64,000 bases of DNA from CBDHFQ01 sp965262565 (GTDB lineage Bacteria; Bacteroidota; Bacteroidia; J057): the NCBI GenBank assembly GCA_965262565.1, contig CBDHFQ010000017.1, positions 1 to 64,000 of the forward strand. Reading direction: 5' to 3'. Both the position numbers and the translations under genes were made by a program. Under the pieces are notes generated by a model that had not been told where the DNA came from, did no database searches, and was given only the letters and a program-made list of their open reading frames with translations. Shown one piece after another: positions 7,312-16,950 of this stretch. Each line of letters starts with the position of its first letter. Position 1 is the first letter of the stretch.

Positions 7312-8961
7312 TCATCTTTCCATCAATCGAAATTCCCATATATCTCCGACCTCTGAAGAAATGCACTTCCCTTCCGACCAACTCACAGAACCCGCAGATA
7401 ATCTTTCCTTGAATGAAGCCAAATGTCGATCCGATAAGCTAATGTATACCTTTACGGGCCGAGAATAAGACAATGAATCCTTTACGTTGTTCCAATCCAA
7501 TAATGCAGCACCTCCTACAGCAGCTATTCTCCCCTCTGCATCTTCCATCACATCCGTCCCATATATCCAAACAACTCTTTCTCCCTCTTCTGTCTCTTCC
7601 TTCACCCGCTCATATATCCCGCTCAAATGTTTTTCTTGTTGGTAGCGCACTTGTTCAGAGGCAAATCCTGATTCATTGGCACGAACACCTCTCTTCCACA
7701 ACGAACCATACTTAAATCCACTGTGTAAGATGCCGAAACAACAAGCCGATACCCATACCGCTCTCAACACCCATTTGCGCCATCTAGCTATCTCATAAGC
7801 AAAGCTGTTCAAGCACAACAACAATTGCAAGCACAAGATGGAAGGGGCAAAATACCTCGTTTCCATTACATAGGTCCACAAAAATTGATCATCGTGATAT
7901 TCGGGAGCTAAAAAGAGGGATAATAAAAGCAGGAATAAGATGTTGGTACCAATAATCATGATCATCCCTTGATACCACTCAGTTTTTTGTTTGGGTGGAA
8001 GTATAACAATGATAAATAACAAGCACGCACCTACAGCAATGATCAATTGTGCTGATTGGGAAGGGATAAAGAGATATTGAGTAAGTCCATTCGTTAATCT
8101 GTCTTCACTAATATACGCCAGAGACTTAATGGGAAATATATCTATATAGCTTAAATGATTCCAATTCAACCCATTAGATATAGAAAACGAATAGCTGCTA
8201 CCATCTCCTAAGGTGGGGCTAAAGGATGCTATGGATATGAGTAGCAGAAGGATGATGAATAGAAATAAGAAAAATAGCGCAGAAGATTTGTGCCAATGAA
8301 TAGGTGCATCAGTGTTGGAAGGAAAAACATAGCGAATCAATGTTGACCCACGAGCTAATACGGGCAACAATAGAAAAGGAAGATAAGCGTATCGAAACAA
8401 TACAGCCACAGCCAAACATCCAAATCCCAGCAAGCATCCTTTGGCAGTAGGTCGCAAGAGAAAATATCCTCCCCACACTAATAACGCCAGGGCAAACACC
8501 TCATCGAAATACATAAAATGGAACGGGGTAAAGCTCACCATCATCCATCCGGCAAACGACAGGAAAGCCAAGGATTTATCGCTATCAACACCCATTCGAA
8601 CAAAAAGTGCATATACCCCCAGAAACAGCAATCCATAGGAAATCCCTCCCAGTATCCGATCTATGATAAAAGGCTGAGGAATAATAGTGTAACCTATAGC
8701 GGTACAAATTGAATAAGCAGGGGGCCAAGCAGTTAGCGGAAGATATATATCTTTAGAGAGATCCGTTGGGTCAGCATACTTTTCCACGAGCCCATTTCCC
8801 TTAGCAAGTTGAATCCCGGCGACAATTCTTCTCGCTCCATCTGCATTGTGATAGGAATAAAAGGAATAAGCTCTTGTCAATTGGGCCATAACAACCAAAC
8901 CGACAAATACCCACCCAATGATGTTTGTAAGACCGTAACCGCCTCCTGTCCATCTCCCCAT
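7312..8961 (-). CDS. Multi-pass membrane protein, GT-C glycosyltransferase-like
   Basis: A 549-residue protein with roughly ten membrane segments over residues 10-430 and a soluble C-terminal part of about 110 residues. The N-terminal loop after the first helix (YSYHNADGARRI…) and the spacing of helices resemble GT-C enzymes of the GT39/ArnT type that move sugars from lipid carriers, but I do not see a firm catalytic motif. Its start lies 9 bases from the stop of the amidase gene, so both are co-transcribed. Alternative: an uncharacterised membrane protein of Bacteroidota. Confidence 0.65.
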   Translation of the reverse strand: MGRWTGGGYGLTNIIGWVFVGLVVMAQLTRAYSFYSYHNADGARRIVAGIQLAKGNGLVEKYADPTDLSKDIYLPLTAWPPAYSICTAIGYTIIPQPFIIDRILGGISYGLLFLGVYALFVRMGVDSDKSLAFLSFAGWMMVSFTPFHFMYFDEVFALALLVWGGYFLLRPTAKGCLLGFGCLAVAVLFRYAYLPFLLLPVLARGSTLIRYVFPSNTDAPIHWHKSSALFFLFLFIILLLLISIASFSPTLGDGSSYSFSISNGLNWNHLSYIDIFPIKSLAYISEDRLTNGLTQYLFIPSQSAQLIIAVGACLLFIIVILPPKQKTEWYQGMIMIIGTNILFLLLLSLFLAPEYHDDQFLWTYVMETRYFAPSILCLQLLLCLNSFAYEIARWRKWVLRAVWVSACCFGILHSGFKYGSLWKRGVRANESGFASEQVRYQQEKHLSGIYERVKEETEEGERVVWIYGTDVMEDAEGRIAAVGGAALLDWNNVKDSLSYSRPVKVYISLSDRHLASFKERLSAGSVSWSEGKCISSEVGDIWEFRLMER

Positions 8962-8970
8962 AAAGGAAGC

Positions 8971-9762
8971 TTAATTTTGAATGAAATCGAGATTGTAATC
9001 TCTTACAGCCCTGAAAATAGCATAAGCCAGATATTGCTGGCCTGATTCTGAGGACATAAATTTTTCTTCCAGCTCATTGGAGATAAACCCCATCTCGGTA
9101 AGAATAGCAGGCATACCCGATAAATATAAAACGATGAAAGGAGCCTGCTTTACTCCCCTTCCGTGCCTGTTTAATCGTTTGGTATACTGAAATTGCACAT
9201 TTTTAGCCATGAATGTGCTCTCTCTTCGGAAAGCATTTTTCAAGAGCCGAAAAAATATGATCCCTTCTGGTGAGTTAGGGTCAAACCCACCATACATTTC
9301 TTTATGACCTTCCTCGAACAAAATGGCTTCATTTTCGGCGACTATTCGCTCATAATCTTCCTGCCCTTCATTGATCCCCATGATATAGGTCTCATTGCCA
9401 AAGATTTCGTTGTTTTCAAGTCCATTGCAATGAAGGCTAACGAAAAAGTCCCCTTGATAATCTTTAGCCTTTGCTGCTCTTTGATGCAATTCTACAAATT
9501 CGTCATTGTCTCTCGTCAAAATCACTTTGAGTTGAGGAAATTCTGTCTCAAAAATCTCTTTGAGTTGAAGGGCTACACTCAAAACGATATGCTTCTCGTA
9601 GGTGATTTTTCCGACAGCTCCGGGATCTTTCCCACCGTGACCTGCATCGATAACAAGCGTTTTAATAGGACCTTCAATAAATCTCTTTTCTCGAGAATGG
9701 TAAGAGCTAAGGCTTAATCCTAATAGGATAACTACCCACAATTTTACTACTAAACCTTTCAT
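8971..9762 (-). CDS. N-acetylmuramoyl-L-alanine amidase (Amidase_3)
   Basis: A 263-residue zinc amidase that cuts the bond between N-acetylmuramic acid and L-alanine in peptidoglycan. The zinc and catalytic signature is complete: His42 in IDAGHGGKDPG, Glu56 in TYEKH, a His in SLHCN, and Glu in ILTEMGF near residue 233. An N-terminal hydrophobic stretch (residues 5-20) serves as signal peptide or anchor. It is divergent from lptD, an arrangement common in Bacteroidota, and is followed by the membrane protein gene. Likely acts in cell separation or wall turnover in the periplasm. Confidence 0.92.
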   Translation of the reverse strand: MKGLVVKLWVVILLGLSLSSYHSREKRFIEGPIKTLVIDAGHGGKDPGAVGKITYEKHIVLSVALQLKEIFETEFPQLKVILTRDNDEFVELHQRAAKAKDYQGDFFVSLHCNGLENNEIFGNETYIMGINEGQEDYERIVAENEAILFEEGHKEMYGGFDPNSPEGIIFFRLLKNAFRRESTFMAKNVQFQYTKRLNRHGRGVKQAPFIVLYLSGMPAILTEMGFISNELEEKFMSSESGQQYLAYAIFRAVRDYNLDFIQN

Positions 9763-9833
9763 GATCTGATAGGATAATTATCGGATTTCCAATAATTAAT
9801 TTTTTTGATATACAACCACAGTCCTAGTTTATG

Positions 9834-9841
9834 TAACTTTG
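9834..9841 (+). promoter_or_regulatory. -7 promoter element of lptD
   Basis: TAACTTTG matches TAnnTTTG exactly. A TTTG at 9804-9807 is a possible -33 element, though the 26-base gap is long. Transcription would start near 9848, just before the TTG at 9859, which supports that start. Confidence 0.5.
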
Positions 9842-9858
9842 TCGAAAATACGGAATTT

Positions 9859-12687
9859 TTGAGAAATTTTTGGCTCATTTTCGTCCTTTCTGTTGGATTA
9901 CTGCCGTTAATGGTTCAGGCGCAGGTAGATTCTACCCAACGCGCACCCTTCAATTCAGATTCTCTTGCTTCAGATACTGATCTCTCGGGATTAGCTGATA
10001 GTCTATTAATTGGGGTAGATAGCCTGCTTAAAGATTCTTCCGTAGTTGAACTTAGTCCGGAACAGCGGTTAATTGATTCGCTCGAAGCAAGTGCGGATTT
10101 AAAAGAAGAAGTAGTATATAATGCGTCAGATTCGATCATTTATGACATCGAAAAGGATATGTTATATTTATATGGTACAGCCAGTATTCAATATCAGGAC
10201 ATCAATCTTCAGGCGGATAGAATTCGCATAGATTGGAAACGGGAAACTATTCATGGAGAAGGATATGAGGATGCAAATGGAACATATACAGGAGCACCTG
10301 TCTTCACTCAAGGCGGAGAGGATTATAAAGCTCGTCGGATGTCTTACAATTTTAGAAGCCAGAAAGCAAGAATTATTGCTGCCCGAACCCAACAACAGGC
10401 CTCCTCCGAAACCCTCACTATTATCAGCGATACGACTAAACGTCTAAAGGATGGCACCATGTATGCCAAAGACGTTATTTTTACTCCTTGTGAATGCGAA
10501 GAGGATGAATTGCCCAGCTTTTACTTTAAAGCTAAAAAGGTCAAAATGCTTCCTGGAAATAAATTGGTGACGGGACCGGTTAATCCGGTGATCGCTGGAT
10601 TTCCATTACCTATCGTCCTGCCATTTGGATATTTACCTAAATTCAAAGATGGCCAACGGAGCGGATTGGTTTTTCCTCAATACGGAGAAGCACAGGATAG
10701 GGGATTTTTTCTGAGAAACCTCGGATATTATTTTGGATTAGGGGAACATATAGATTTATTGATTGATGGGGACATTTATACACGAGGAGGATGGAGATTA
10801 GGCGCCACCAGCAGATATAATTGGAGAAATAGATTCAGAGGAAATATGTCCTTTTCCTATGGAGTGGTAAGATTCGGAGAAAGTCTCGATCCAGATTTTT
10901 CTCGAACTACTGAATGGAGATTGGCATGGTCGCACAATCAACCTCTGAATCCTAATACGCAAATCAGTGCAAATGTTAATATCAGTAGTTCCCGCTTTCT
11001 GAGAACGGTGAGTCTGGATCCCGAGGATTTCTTCCAGAATAACTTGGCCTCATCTGTAAATATTACGAAAAACTTCCAGAATCTACCCGTGAGATTGAAC
11101 GTCACAGCTTCTCACCGACAGGACCTGAACCAGAATACGCTTTCTATGGACCTGCCAACAATGAACTTGACAGTAAATCGATTGACTCCGTTTAAATCAT
11201 TGCGGAACAATAGAGCTTTAAGTTGGCTTGGCAATCTGGGCATTACCTACAATTCCCAATTCAGAAACAGTTTAACTTCTATTCCCGATAGTATCTTTCC
11301 CGATATTTTATTTAGTCCTCGAGATACATTCCAAACCATCGTAGGAGGAGATACTACCCTGGTTCCTGGGAGTAGTTTTTTTAGAAATGGAGTGCAACAC
11401 AGATCTACTGCATCCACAACCATTAAATTACTGAACTACATCAACATTGCTCCAAGTTTCAATTTTCGAGAATTTTGGTATTTCGAAACAGTACAAAAGG
11501 AGTACAATGCAGAAACTGGTGAAATTATCGAAAATCAGATTCCGGGATTCTCATCTACGAGAGAATACTCAGCTTCTGTGAGTGCTAACACCAATTTTTA
11601 TGGAATTTATCAGTTTATAGGCCAACGAGAATTAGCCATTCGCCAGCGATTCAGTCCTACCATTTCTTATAATATTCGACCGGATTTTGCAGATCCCCGC
11701 TTTGGTAACTTTGAGTTTGTGCAGAGTGATGCTACGGGAAACTCGCTACGATATTCTATATATGAGGATGGGATTTTCGGTTCCCCAACACCAGGAGAAA
11801 GTCAAGCCATTAGTTTTGGATTGAATAGCGTTTTGGAAATGAAGTATAGGTCCAAGGAGAGCTTTGAGGAAGAGTTTCCCGAAAACGAGGATAAATTTAC
11901 GCGTGTTACTTTATTGGACAATTTAAGTATCAGCAGTTCCTATAATTTTGCTCAGGATAGTTTTCAGCTTAGTCCCTTCCGGCTAAATGCGCGATCTCAA
12001 TTGTTCGGTCAGGTAAATGTTAATGCGGGAGCCTCTCTGGATCCCTATATTCTCATCCAGGATCCGGAAAACGAAGATAATACTACAGGAATCAGGATTA
12101 GCCAACTAGAAATAAAAGAAAATGGAAGATTAGGGAGATTGACCAATGCACAAATTAGTATGTCTGCCCGCCTTCCCTTTAGGAAAACTAATCAAAGAGG
12201 TAGTAATCCCAACAATAACAGATCTTCCGCCCAACCCAATGCTCAATCGTCATCCCAAAACAGAAATGGTTCTCCTGAAGAACCTCCCAAAGAAAAAGCC
12301 AGGACAAATCAGGGATATGTAGAGTTTAACATGCCGTGGACATTAAGTATGAATTACAATTTTTCCTACAGTAAACCTAACCTGACTGATGCCAGAATCG
12401 TCCAGACACTTAGATTATCAGGTACCCTGAGATTGACTCCAAAGTGGAACATGAGAGTAACTTCGGGTTACGACCTGGAAAATTTTGAGATAACTCAGAC
12501 CAGTATTAATGTCACTCGGGATTTAGGATGCTGGACCATGTCCTTTAATTGGAGTCCGTTTGGAAATTTACAGAGTTATTTCTTTTCCATCAATCTGAAA
12601 AGTAGTGCCCTGAATGCGGTAAGATTCACTAAACGGAGTAACTTCCAGGATAGTAGATTGAATTTGGGAAGTTTCACTACCTTCTAG
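9859..12687 (+). CDS. lptD: LPS-assembly protein LptD (Bacteroidota type)
   Basis: A large outer-membrane protein, about 942 residues, that inserts lipopolysaccharide into the outer leaflet. After the signal peptide and an acidic linker, an OstA/LptA-like domain occupies about residues 95-230 (YLYGTASIQYQDINLQADRI). A long beta-barrel region rich in aromatic strands follows. The motif PFGYLPKFKDGQRSGLVFPQ before the barrel is typical of this family. The frame is open from a TTG at 9805, but the TTG at 9859 is better: it gives a signal peptide (RNFWLIFVLSVGLLPLMVQA) and lies just after a -7 element. A low-complexity Asn/Ser/Pro loop sits near residue 800. Convergent with dnaA, sharing a terminator. 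Confidence 0.9.
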   Translation: MRNFWLIFVLSVGLLPLMVQAQVDSTQRAPFNSDSLASDTDLSGLADSLLIGVDSLLKDSSVVELSPEQRLIDSLEASADLKEEVVYNASDSIIYDIEKDMLYLYGTASIQYQDINLQADRIRIDWKRETIHGEGYEDANGTYTGAPVFTQGGEDYKARRMSYNFRSQKARIIAARTQQQASSETLTIISDTTKRLKDGTMYAKDVIFTPCECEEDELPSFYFKAKKVKMLPGNKLVTGPVNPVIAGFPLPIVLPFGYLPKFKDGQRSGLVFPQYGEAQDRGFFLRNLGYYFGLGEHIDLLIDGDIYTRGGWRLGATSRYNWRNRFRGNMSFSYGVVRFGESLDPDFSRTTEWRLAWSHNQPLNPNTQISANVNISSSRFLRTVSLDPEDFFQNNLASSVNITKNFQNLPVRLNVTASHRQDLNQNTLSMDLPTMNLTVNRLTPFKSLRNNRALSWLGNLGITYNSQFRNSLTSIPDSIFPDILFSPRDTFQTIVGGDTTLVPGSSFFRNGVQHRSTASTTIKLLNYINIAPSFNFREFWYFETVQKEYNAETGEIIENQIPGFSSTREYSASVSANTNFYGIYQFIGQRELAIRQRFSPTISYNIRPDFADPRFGNFEFVQSDATGNSLRYSIYEDGIFGSPTPGESQAISFGLNSVLEMKYRSKESFEEEFPENEDKFTRVTLLDNLSISSSYNFAQDSFQLSPFRLNARSQLFGQVNVNAGASLDPYILIQDPENEDNTTGIRISQLEIKENGRLGRLTNAQISMSARLPFRKTNQRGSNPNNNRSSAQPNAQSSSQNRNGSPEEPPKEKARTNQGYVEFNMPWTLSMNYNFSYSKPNLTDARIVQTLRLSGTLRLTPKWNMRVTSGYDLENFEITQTSINVTRDLGCWTMSFNWSPFGNLQSYFFSINLKSSALNAVRFTKRSNFQDSRLNLGSFTTF

Positions 12688-12698
12688 GGAATGATAAA

Positions 12699-12738
12699 AT
12701 AAAGGAGGCTGTCTTTTGCTTTAGACAGCCTCCTTTAT
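12699..12738. terminator. Bidirectional terminator between lptD and dnaA
   Basis: A 16-bp perfect stem, arms 12699-12714 and 12723-12738, with an 8-base loop, sits between the convergent lptD and dnaA stops. The arms start or end in AT pairs, giving short U tails on both strands. Confidence 0.85.
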
Positions 12739-12776
12739 GGATGATGGACAATGTTCTTTAGAACGGAGTCAAGTGA

Positions 12777-14213
12777 TTAATTTCCTACTTCTTTCTTAAT
12801 TCGATCTCTGATTTCAAGTACATTCTTTTTAAAATACTTATCCGTCGCTACTAGATCATTTACCGTTTGTAAAGCGTGTATGACGGTAGAATGATCTCTT
12901 CCTCCAAAATGCATGCCGATGGATTTGAGTGAGTGCCGGGTCATTTCCTTAGCAAAATACATGGCTATTTGTCTTGCCTGGACGATATCGCGCTTGCGGG
13001 TCTTATCTTTCATCGCCTGGACGTTGACAGATAAATGCTCTCCTACAATTGATTGAATAGATTCGATGGTAATCTCTCTGTTGATCGTTTCCACGAAATT
13101 TTTCAGCATAGATTGAGCGAGTTCCATATCCACATCTCGACGATTCAGGGAACTTTGTGCCAATAAGCTGACAAGGGCACCTTCTAGTTCTCTGATGTTA
13201 CTGTTGACATTATGCGATATGTATTCCACAACTTCTTCAGGTAATTCTATCCCATTCTGATACATTTTACTCATTAAAATCTTCTTTTTCGTCTGATAAT
13301 CCGGTATGGTAAGTCGGGCGGGAAGTCCCCACTTAAACCTGGATAACAATCTTTCCTCCATCCCCTGCATTTCATTGGGTGCACGGTCTGAAGCTAAAAC
13401 GATTTGCTTATCAGATTGTCGAAGATGATTAAAGATGTGAAAAAAGTAATCCTGGGTTTTTTCTTTTCCCGACATAAATTGTATGTCATCTACCAGTAAA
13501 ACGTCCACCATTTGATAAAAATTCATGAAGTCATTTACTGTACCTTGCTTAATGGCTTCTACGAACTGACTGGTGAATCGCTCTGAGGGCAAATACAATA
13601 CTGCACGATCGGGAAAATCTCTTTTTACCTGATTTCCGATAGACTGGATGAGGTGGGTTTTACCCAATCCTACATCACTGTAAATGAACAAGGGATTAAA
13701 TGCTGTAACTCCTGGCTTATTAGCGATGGCGAATCCTGCTGCTCTGGCAGTACGATTACAATCACCTTCTATAAAGGTGTCAAATGTGTAACGTGGATTT
13801 AAATTGGATTCAATTTCAAATTTGCGAATACCTGGAATTACAAAGGGATTAGGAATTGGCCGATTAACGTTCAAAGGGTGTTGAGACTTTTGTTTACTAT
13901 GATTAGGGACATACGATGCTGCAGGCATCTTAATCTTGCCGTGCCCGTTAGGACGATTTCGATCAATAATAATGGAATACTCCAGACGACCTTCCGGACC
14001 TAGTGTTTGATGAAGTGCGTTTCTTAGCATTTCTACGTAATGCTCTTCAAGCCATTCATAAAAGAACTGGCTCGGTACCTCGATTGTCAAAACATTATTG
14101 TCTAGTCTTACAGGACAAATAGGCTCAAACCAAGTCTCATAGCTCTGTTGGCCAATCTCTGCTTTTATGATGTGCAGACAATTCTTCCATACGTCAACGT
14201 GTTTCGCTGGCAT
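12777..14213 (-). CDS. dnaA: Chromosomal replication initiator DnaA
   Basis: A 478-residue initiator that binds DnaA boxes and melts the origin. Domain I (residues 1-85, WKNCLHIIKAEIGQQSYETW) is followed by a short basic linker, the AAA+ domain with Walker A DVGLGKTHL at about 180-188 and Walker B VLLVDDIQFM, and the C-terminal DNA-binding domain with the signature GGRDHSTVIHA. Full length for the family. The upstream region is 468 bases of AT-rich DNA. It is convergent with lptD, with no dnaN or recF beside it, as is usual in Bacteroidota. Confidence 0.98.
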   Translation of the reverse strand: MPAKHVDVWKNCLHIIKAEIGQQSYETWFEPICPVRLDNNVLTIEVPSQFFYEWLEEHYVEMLRNALHQTLGPEGRLEYSIIIDRNRPNGHGKIKMPAASYVPNHSKQKSQHPLNVNRPIPNPFVIPGIRKFEIESNLNPRYTFDTFIEGDCNRTARAAGFAIANKPGVTAFNPLFIYSDVGLGKTHLIQSIGNQVKRDFPDRAVLYLPSERFTSQFVEAIKQGTVNDFMNFYQMVDVLLVDDIQFMSGKEKTQDYFFHIFNHLRQSDKQIVLASDRAPNEMQGMEERLLSRFKWGLPARLTIPDYQTKKKILMSKMYQNGIELPEEVVEYISHNVNSNIRELEGALVSLLAQSSLNRRDVDMELAQSMLKNFVETINREITIESIQSIVGEHLSVNVQAMKDKTRKRDIVQARQIAMYFAKEMTRHSLKSIGMHFGGRDHSTVIHALQTVNDLVATDKYFKKNVLEIRDRIKKEVGN

Positions 14214-14681
14214 CCTCTCAGTTTGCTATGTTATGTGTAAAAAAATCTTAAGCCTTAACCAGTGTTCCGCTTTTTTTGAAGCGGACATAAATCTGGGAAA
14301 AAAAAGTCAAAAAAAAAACTTGACTAAATAACATTTTTTACAGAAGAATTGATATATTTAAATATAAATGCGAAGTAACTCTTATACAATAAAATGAATT
14401 TTACTTCGTATTATTAAATAATTCTACTTCTATACCTAATTTGGTATTTCTATCCCCTTTTGTAAGTACCTCATACATAGAACAATGTATGACTTTTCGC
14501 CTTTTTTTTTTACAAACAAACTAATCCAGAAGACAAACATTTTCCAATAATCGATTAATCGAATTATTCACTAGTAGGTAGTACTATATTTTTATTCATA
14601 ATTAATTCAATTAATAAACCATATGTTAGATTTGATTATTCATCTACATAAATATGAGTCCATTCCTTTTTCTCTGTAAAA
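14214..14681. other. AT-rich region upstream of dnaA; possible origin, weak evidence
   Basis: 468 bases without a gene, very AT-rich. It contains several dyads: CATACAT…ATGTATG near 14470-14490, CGATTAATCG near 14550, and CGAAGTAA…TTACTTCG near 14370-14410, plus long A and T runs. Only a weak DnaA-box relative (TTATTCACT) was seen. It surely holds the dnaA promoter; an oriC role is unproven. Confidence 0.35.
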
Positions 14682-15218
14682 TTAGAATTGGAAAAGATTT
14701 TGGATATCGCTTTTTAACACAAAAATAGCCTTTTGAGAAGGTAATTCTTTCATTGAAGCAGTCTTTTCTATAATACACCTACTCAGCATAATTCCGTCAG
14801 CATCTTCAGGCATTTCACGTGAAGCATTATTAATGATACTTAATATTTCTTCCTTTGCCTGTATCAAGGCAATCCATCCACGATTACTGATGTAAACTTG
14901 CTGTGCAAGGTTGTGCTCATACTCATTCCTGATTTCATGAACTAATTCTTCGTGGAACTGAGGGGCAGATTTTCCAGATCCATTTACCCGAAACAGCAAG
15001 TTTTGAGGACTAATTCTTTCTAATAACAACACTGCCCGTTCATAGGCTGCAATTCTTAAAGGCATGTGCCGGTCAATAATTTCCCGCTGCAGCACACTAC
15101 TCTGAGTCAGTTTTTCCTTCTCCAGATTGACATCATTCAAATATTTAATCGTTAAGAGTATGAGTCCAGCGGGAACCACATATTTCAATACCTCTGCAAT
15201 AATCTCTACCACTTCCAT
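14682..15218 (-). CDS. Small membrane-anchored protein, DUF7935-like
   Basis: A 178-residue protein with one N-terminal membrane segment (residues 12-26, VVPAGLILLTI), then a basic/acidic stretch and a mostly helical soluble domain with conserved-looking RHMPLRIAAYERAVLLLERI at about 50-69. I recall similar proteins as an uncharacterised family in Bacteroidota; no function can be given. It is divergent from the lipoprotein gene that follows and has no operon partner. Confidence 0.7.
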   Translation of the reverse strand: MEVVEIIAEVLKYVVPAGLILLTIKYLNDVNLEKEKLTQSSVLQREIIDRHMPLRIAAYERAVLLLERISPQNLLFRVNGSGKSAPQFHEELVHEIRNEYEHNLAQQVYISNRGWIALIQAKEEILSIINNASREMPEDADGIMLSRCIIEKTASMKELPSQKAIFVLKSDIQNLFQF

Positions 15219-15340
15219 ATCGTATAAGAATTCTGTTGATGTTTAACAATTACTTAAAGATGTGAATTACTTTTTATATTTTTCTCGTATTACAACAGTA
15301 AAACTAAACTTTAAAATTATTTCAAAATAAAATTTTCTTC

Positions 15341-15841
15341 ATGAAATATCCCACACTCTTTTCTTGTCTATTGTGGGTGCTCTTAATCGCTTGTAATAGA
15401 AATCATCAAGATGTGCTAAAAACGCAAAGAGCAGCTGCCTATCTTCTCCAAAATGCCCCGGCAGACTCAATTATATGGCAACTAACAAATATTTTTGATC
15501 CCTATCAGGGGGGCACACATACTCCTATTGACTCCCTCCACCCCCAATTCCTCGTTATCCATGATGATGGAACTTTCACCAGACATCAGCAAGAGCAAAT
15601 AGACTCCGGAAATTGGTATATGAGACGAGATAAAGAAGCTATCGCTTTGGTATCCGATCGTTCCCCGGAAGCGGCCATTTCGTCGAAAACCTCCTTCTCA
15701 TTTCGCTATGAAATTAGAAAGCTAAGTTCAGATACGATGATACTAGCTTGGCAAGGAAGGCATGGCTTTGTAGAAGAACTTTACGTCAAAAAGACCAATG
15801 AACAGTATCGAATTTCGCAAAAACCTTTCCTTCCTGAGTAG
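15341..15841 (+). CDS. Hypothetical lipoprotein
   Basis: A 166-residue protein with a lipoprotein signal (MKYPTLFSCLLWVLLIAC, Cys18 as acylation site). The rest looks like a small beta-sheet domain with segments such as FLVIHDDGTFTRHQQEQIDSG and NWYMRRD, reminiscent of lipocalin-like domains that report on a fixed dry-state template. No function known. It precedes meaB by 69 bases on the same strand. Confidence 0.7.
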   Translation: MKYPTLFSCLLWVLLIACNRNHQDVLKTQRAAAYLLQNAPADSIIWQLTNIFDPYQGGTHTPIDSLHPQFLVIHDDGTFTRHQQEQIDSGNWYMRRDKEAIALVSDRSPEAAISSKTSFSFRYEIRKLSSDTMILAWQGRHGFVEELYVKKTNEQYRISQKPFLPE

Positions 15842-15910
15842 TAATGCCCATATTTATTGTTTTACTAGGAAGACTCATCCTAATTTCCAACGAATATCGA
15901 TACACATCCA

Positions 15911-16909
15911 TTGCAGAAAAACAGGCTTTCTCCTTCCGCATATATCCAGGGAATTCTCGAAGGTGATAGATTAACCTTAAGTAGAGCTATTACCCTCATT
16001 GAGAGTACCCTCCCTTCCGATGCATTACTGGCAGGAGAAGTGGTAGAGGCCTGTATTCCATACGCAGGAAATAGCTACAGAATAGGGATTACGGGCCCTC
16101 CCGGGGTAGGGAAAAGTTCATTTATAGATCACCTCGGTACCCAGCTAATAGAACAGGGTTCAAAAGTAGCTGTCCTGGCCATTGACCCTAGTAGTACCAA
16201 AACTAAAGGAAGTATTTTGGGAGATAAAACCCGAATGTCTCTACTTTCCCATCATCCCTCAGCTTATGTTCGCCCTTCTCCTACAGGATCCACGCTGGGA
16301 GGAGTCGCCAGAAAAACACGTGAAGCGCTGATTTTGTGTGAGGCAGCCGGCTTCAATTACCTTATTGTAGAAACTGTCGGGGTAGGTCAATCAGAAACTG
16401 CTGTCAATGCGATGGTAGATATATTTCTCCTTCTGCTACTCCCTCAGGCTGGAGACAGTTTACAAGGGATTAAAAAGGGAATTATGGAAATGGCTCATAC
16501 GATTATCATTCATAAAGCAGATGGAAACTTATTACTTCCAGCTCAAAAAAAGCGAGCGGAATTCACACAAGTTCTCCAGTTACTTCCTAATCCCGCTCCA
16601 GACTGGAAAGTCCCCGTCATTTGTTGTTCTTCTTTAGAAAAAACCGGATTTGGTAACATTCATGAAGTACTAAAGAGGTATGAATCTGCTATGAAACAGT
16701 CTCAGTATTGGGATACACAAAGGAAACAACAATCTACACAATGGATGAAAGAAAGTATTTTTCAATTACTGGAATCCACTTTTTTTGATCATCCTCTGAT
16801 TCGCGATTCCTATCCAGTTTTTCAAAAAGAAGTTGAATCCCAACAGCGCTCTCCCATTCAGGCTGCGAAAGAATTATTTCAGCTCTGGCAAAAAGATATA
16901 TCGACCTAA
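15911..16909 (+). CDS. meaB: Methylmalonyl-CoA mutase-associated GTPase MeaB
   Basis: A 332-residue G3E-family P-loop GTPase that guards B12 loading and repair of methylmalonyl-CoA mutase. Walker A GPPGVGKSSF is at about residues 60-69; the Mg-binding AIDPSSTKTKGSILGDKTRM and the base-side VETVGVGQSE are present. Start is TTG at 15911. Length is normal for MeaB/ArgK. The mutase subunits are not in this window. Next gene on the strand is adenine deaminase, 41 bases on, with no functional link known. Confidence 0.92.
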   Translation: MQKNRLSPSAYIQGILEGDRLTLSRAITLIESTLPSDALLAGEVVEACIPYAGNSYRIGITGPPGVGKSSFIDHLGTQLIEQGSKVAVLAIDPSSTKTKGSILGDKTRMSLLSHHPSAYVRPSPTGSTLGGVARKTREALILCEAAGFNYLIVETVGVGQSETAVNAMVDIFLLLLLPQAGDSLQGIKKGIMEMAHTIIIHKADGNLLLPAQKKRAEFTQVLQLLPNPAPDWKVPVICCSSLEKTGFGNIHEVLKRYESAMKQSQYWDTQRKQQSTQWMKESIFQLLESTFFDHPLIRDSYPVFQKEVESQQRSPIQAAKELFQLWQKDIST

Positions 16910-16950
16910 TCAAATTCATCGTACTTTACTAATCCTTTAATCTTATCGAC

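Noticed and set aside
14214..14681. Origin of replication as a firm call
   Set aside because: No cluster of DnaA boxes close to TTATCCACA was seen; kept only as a weak note.
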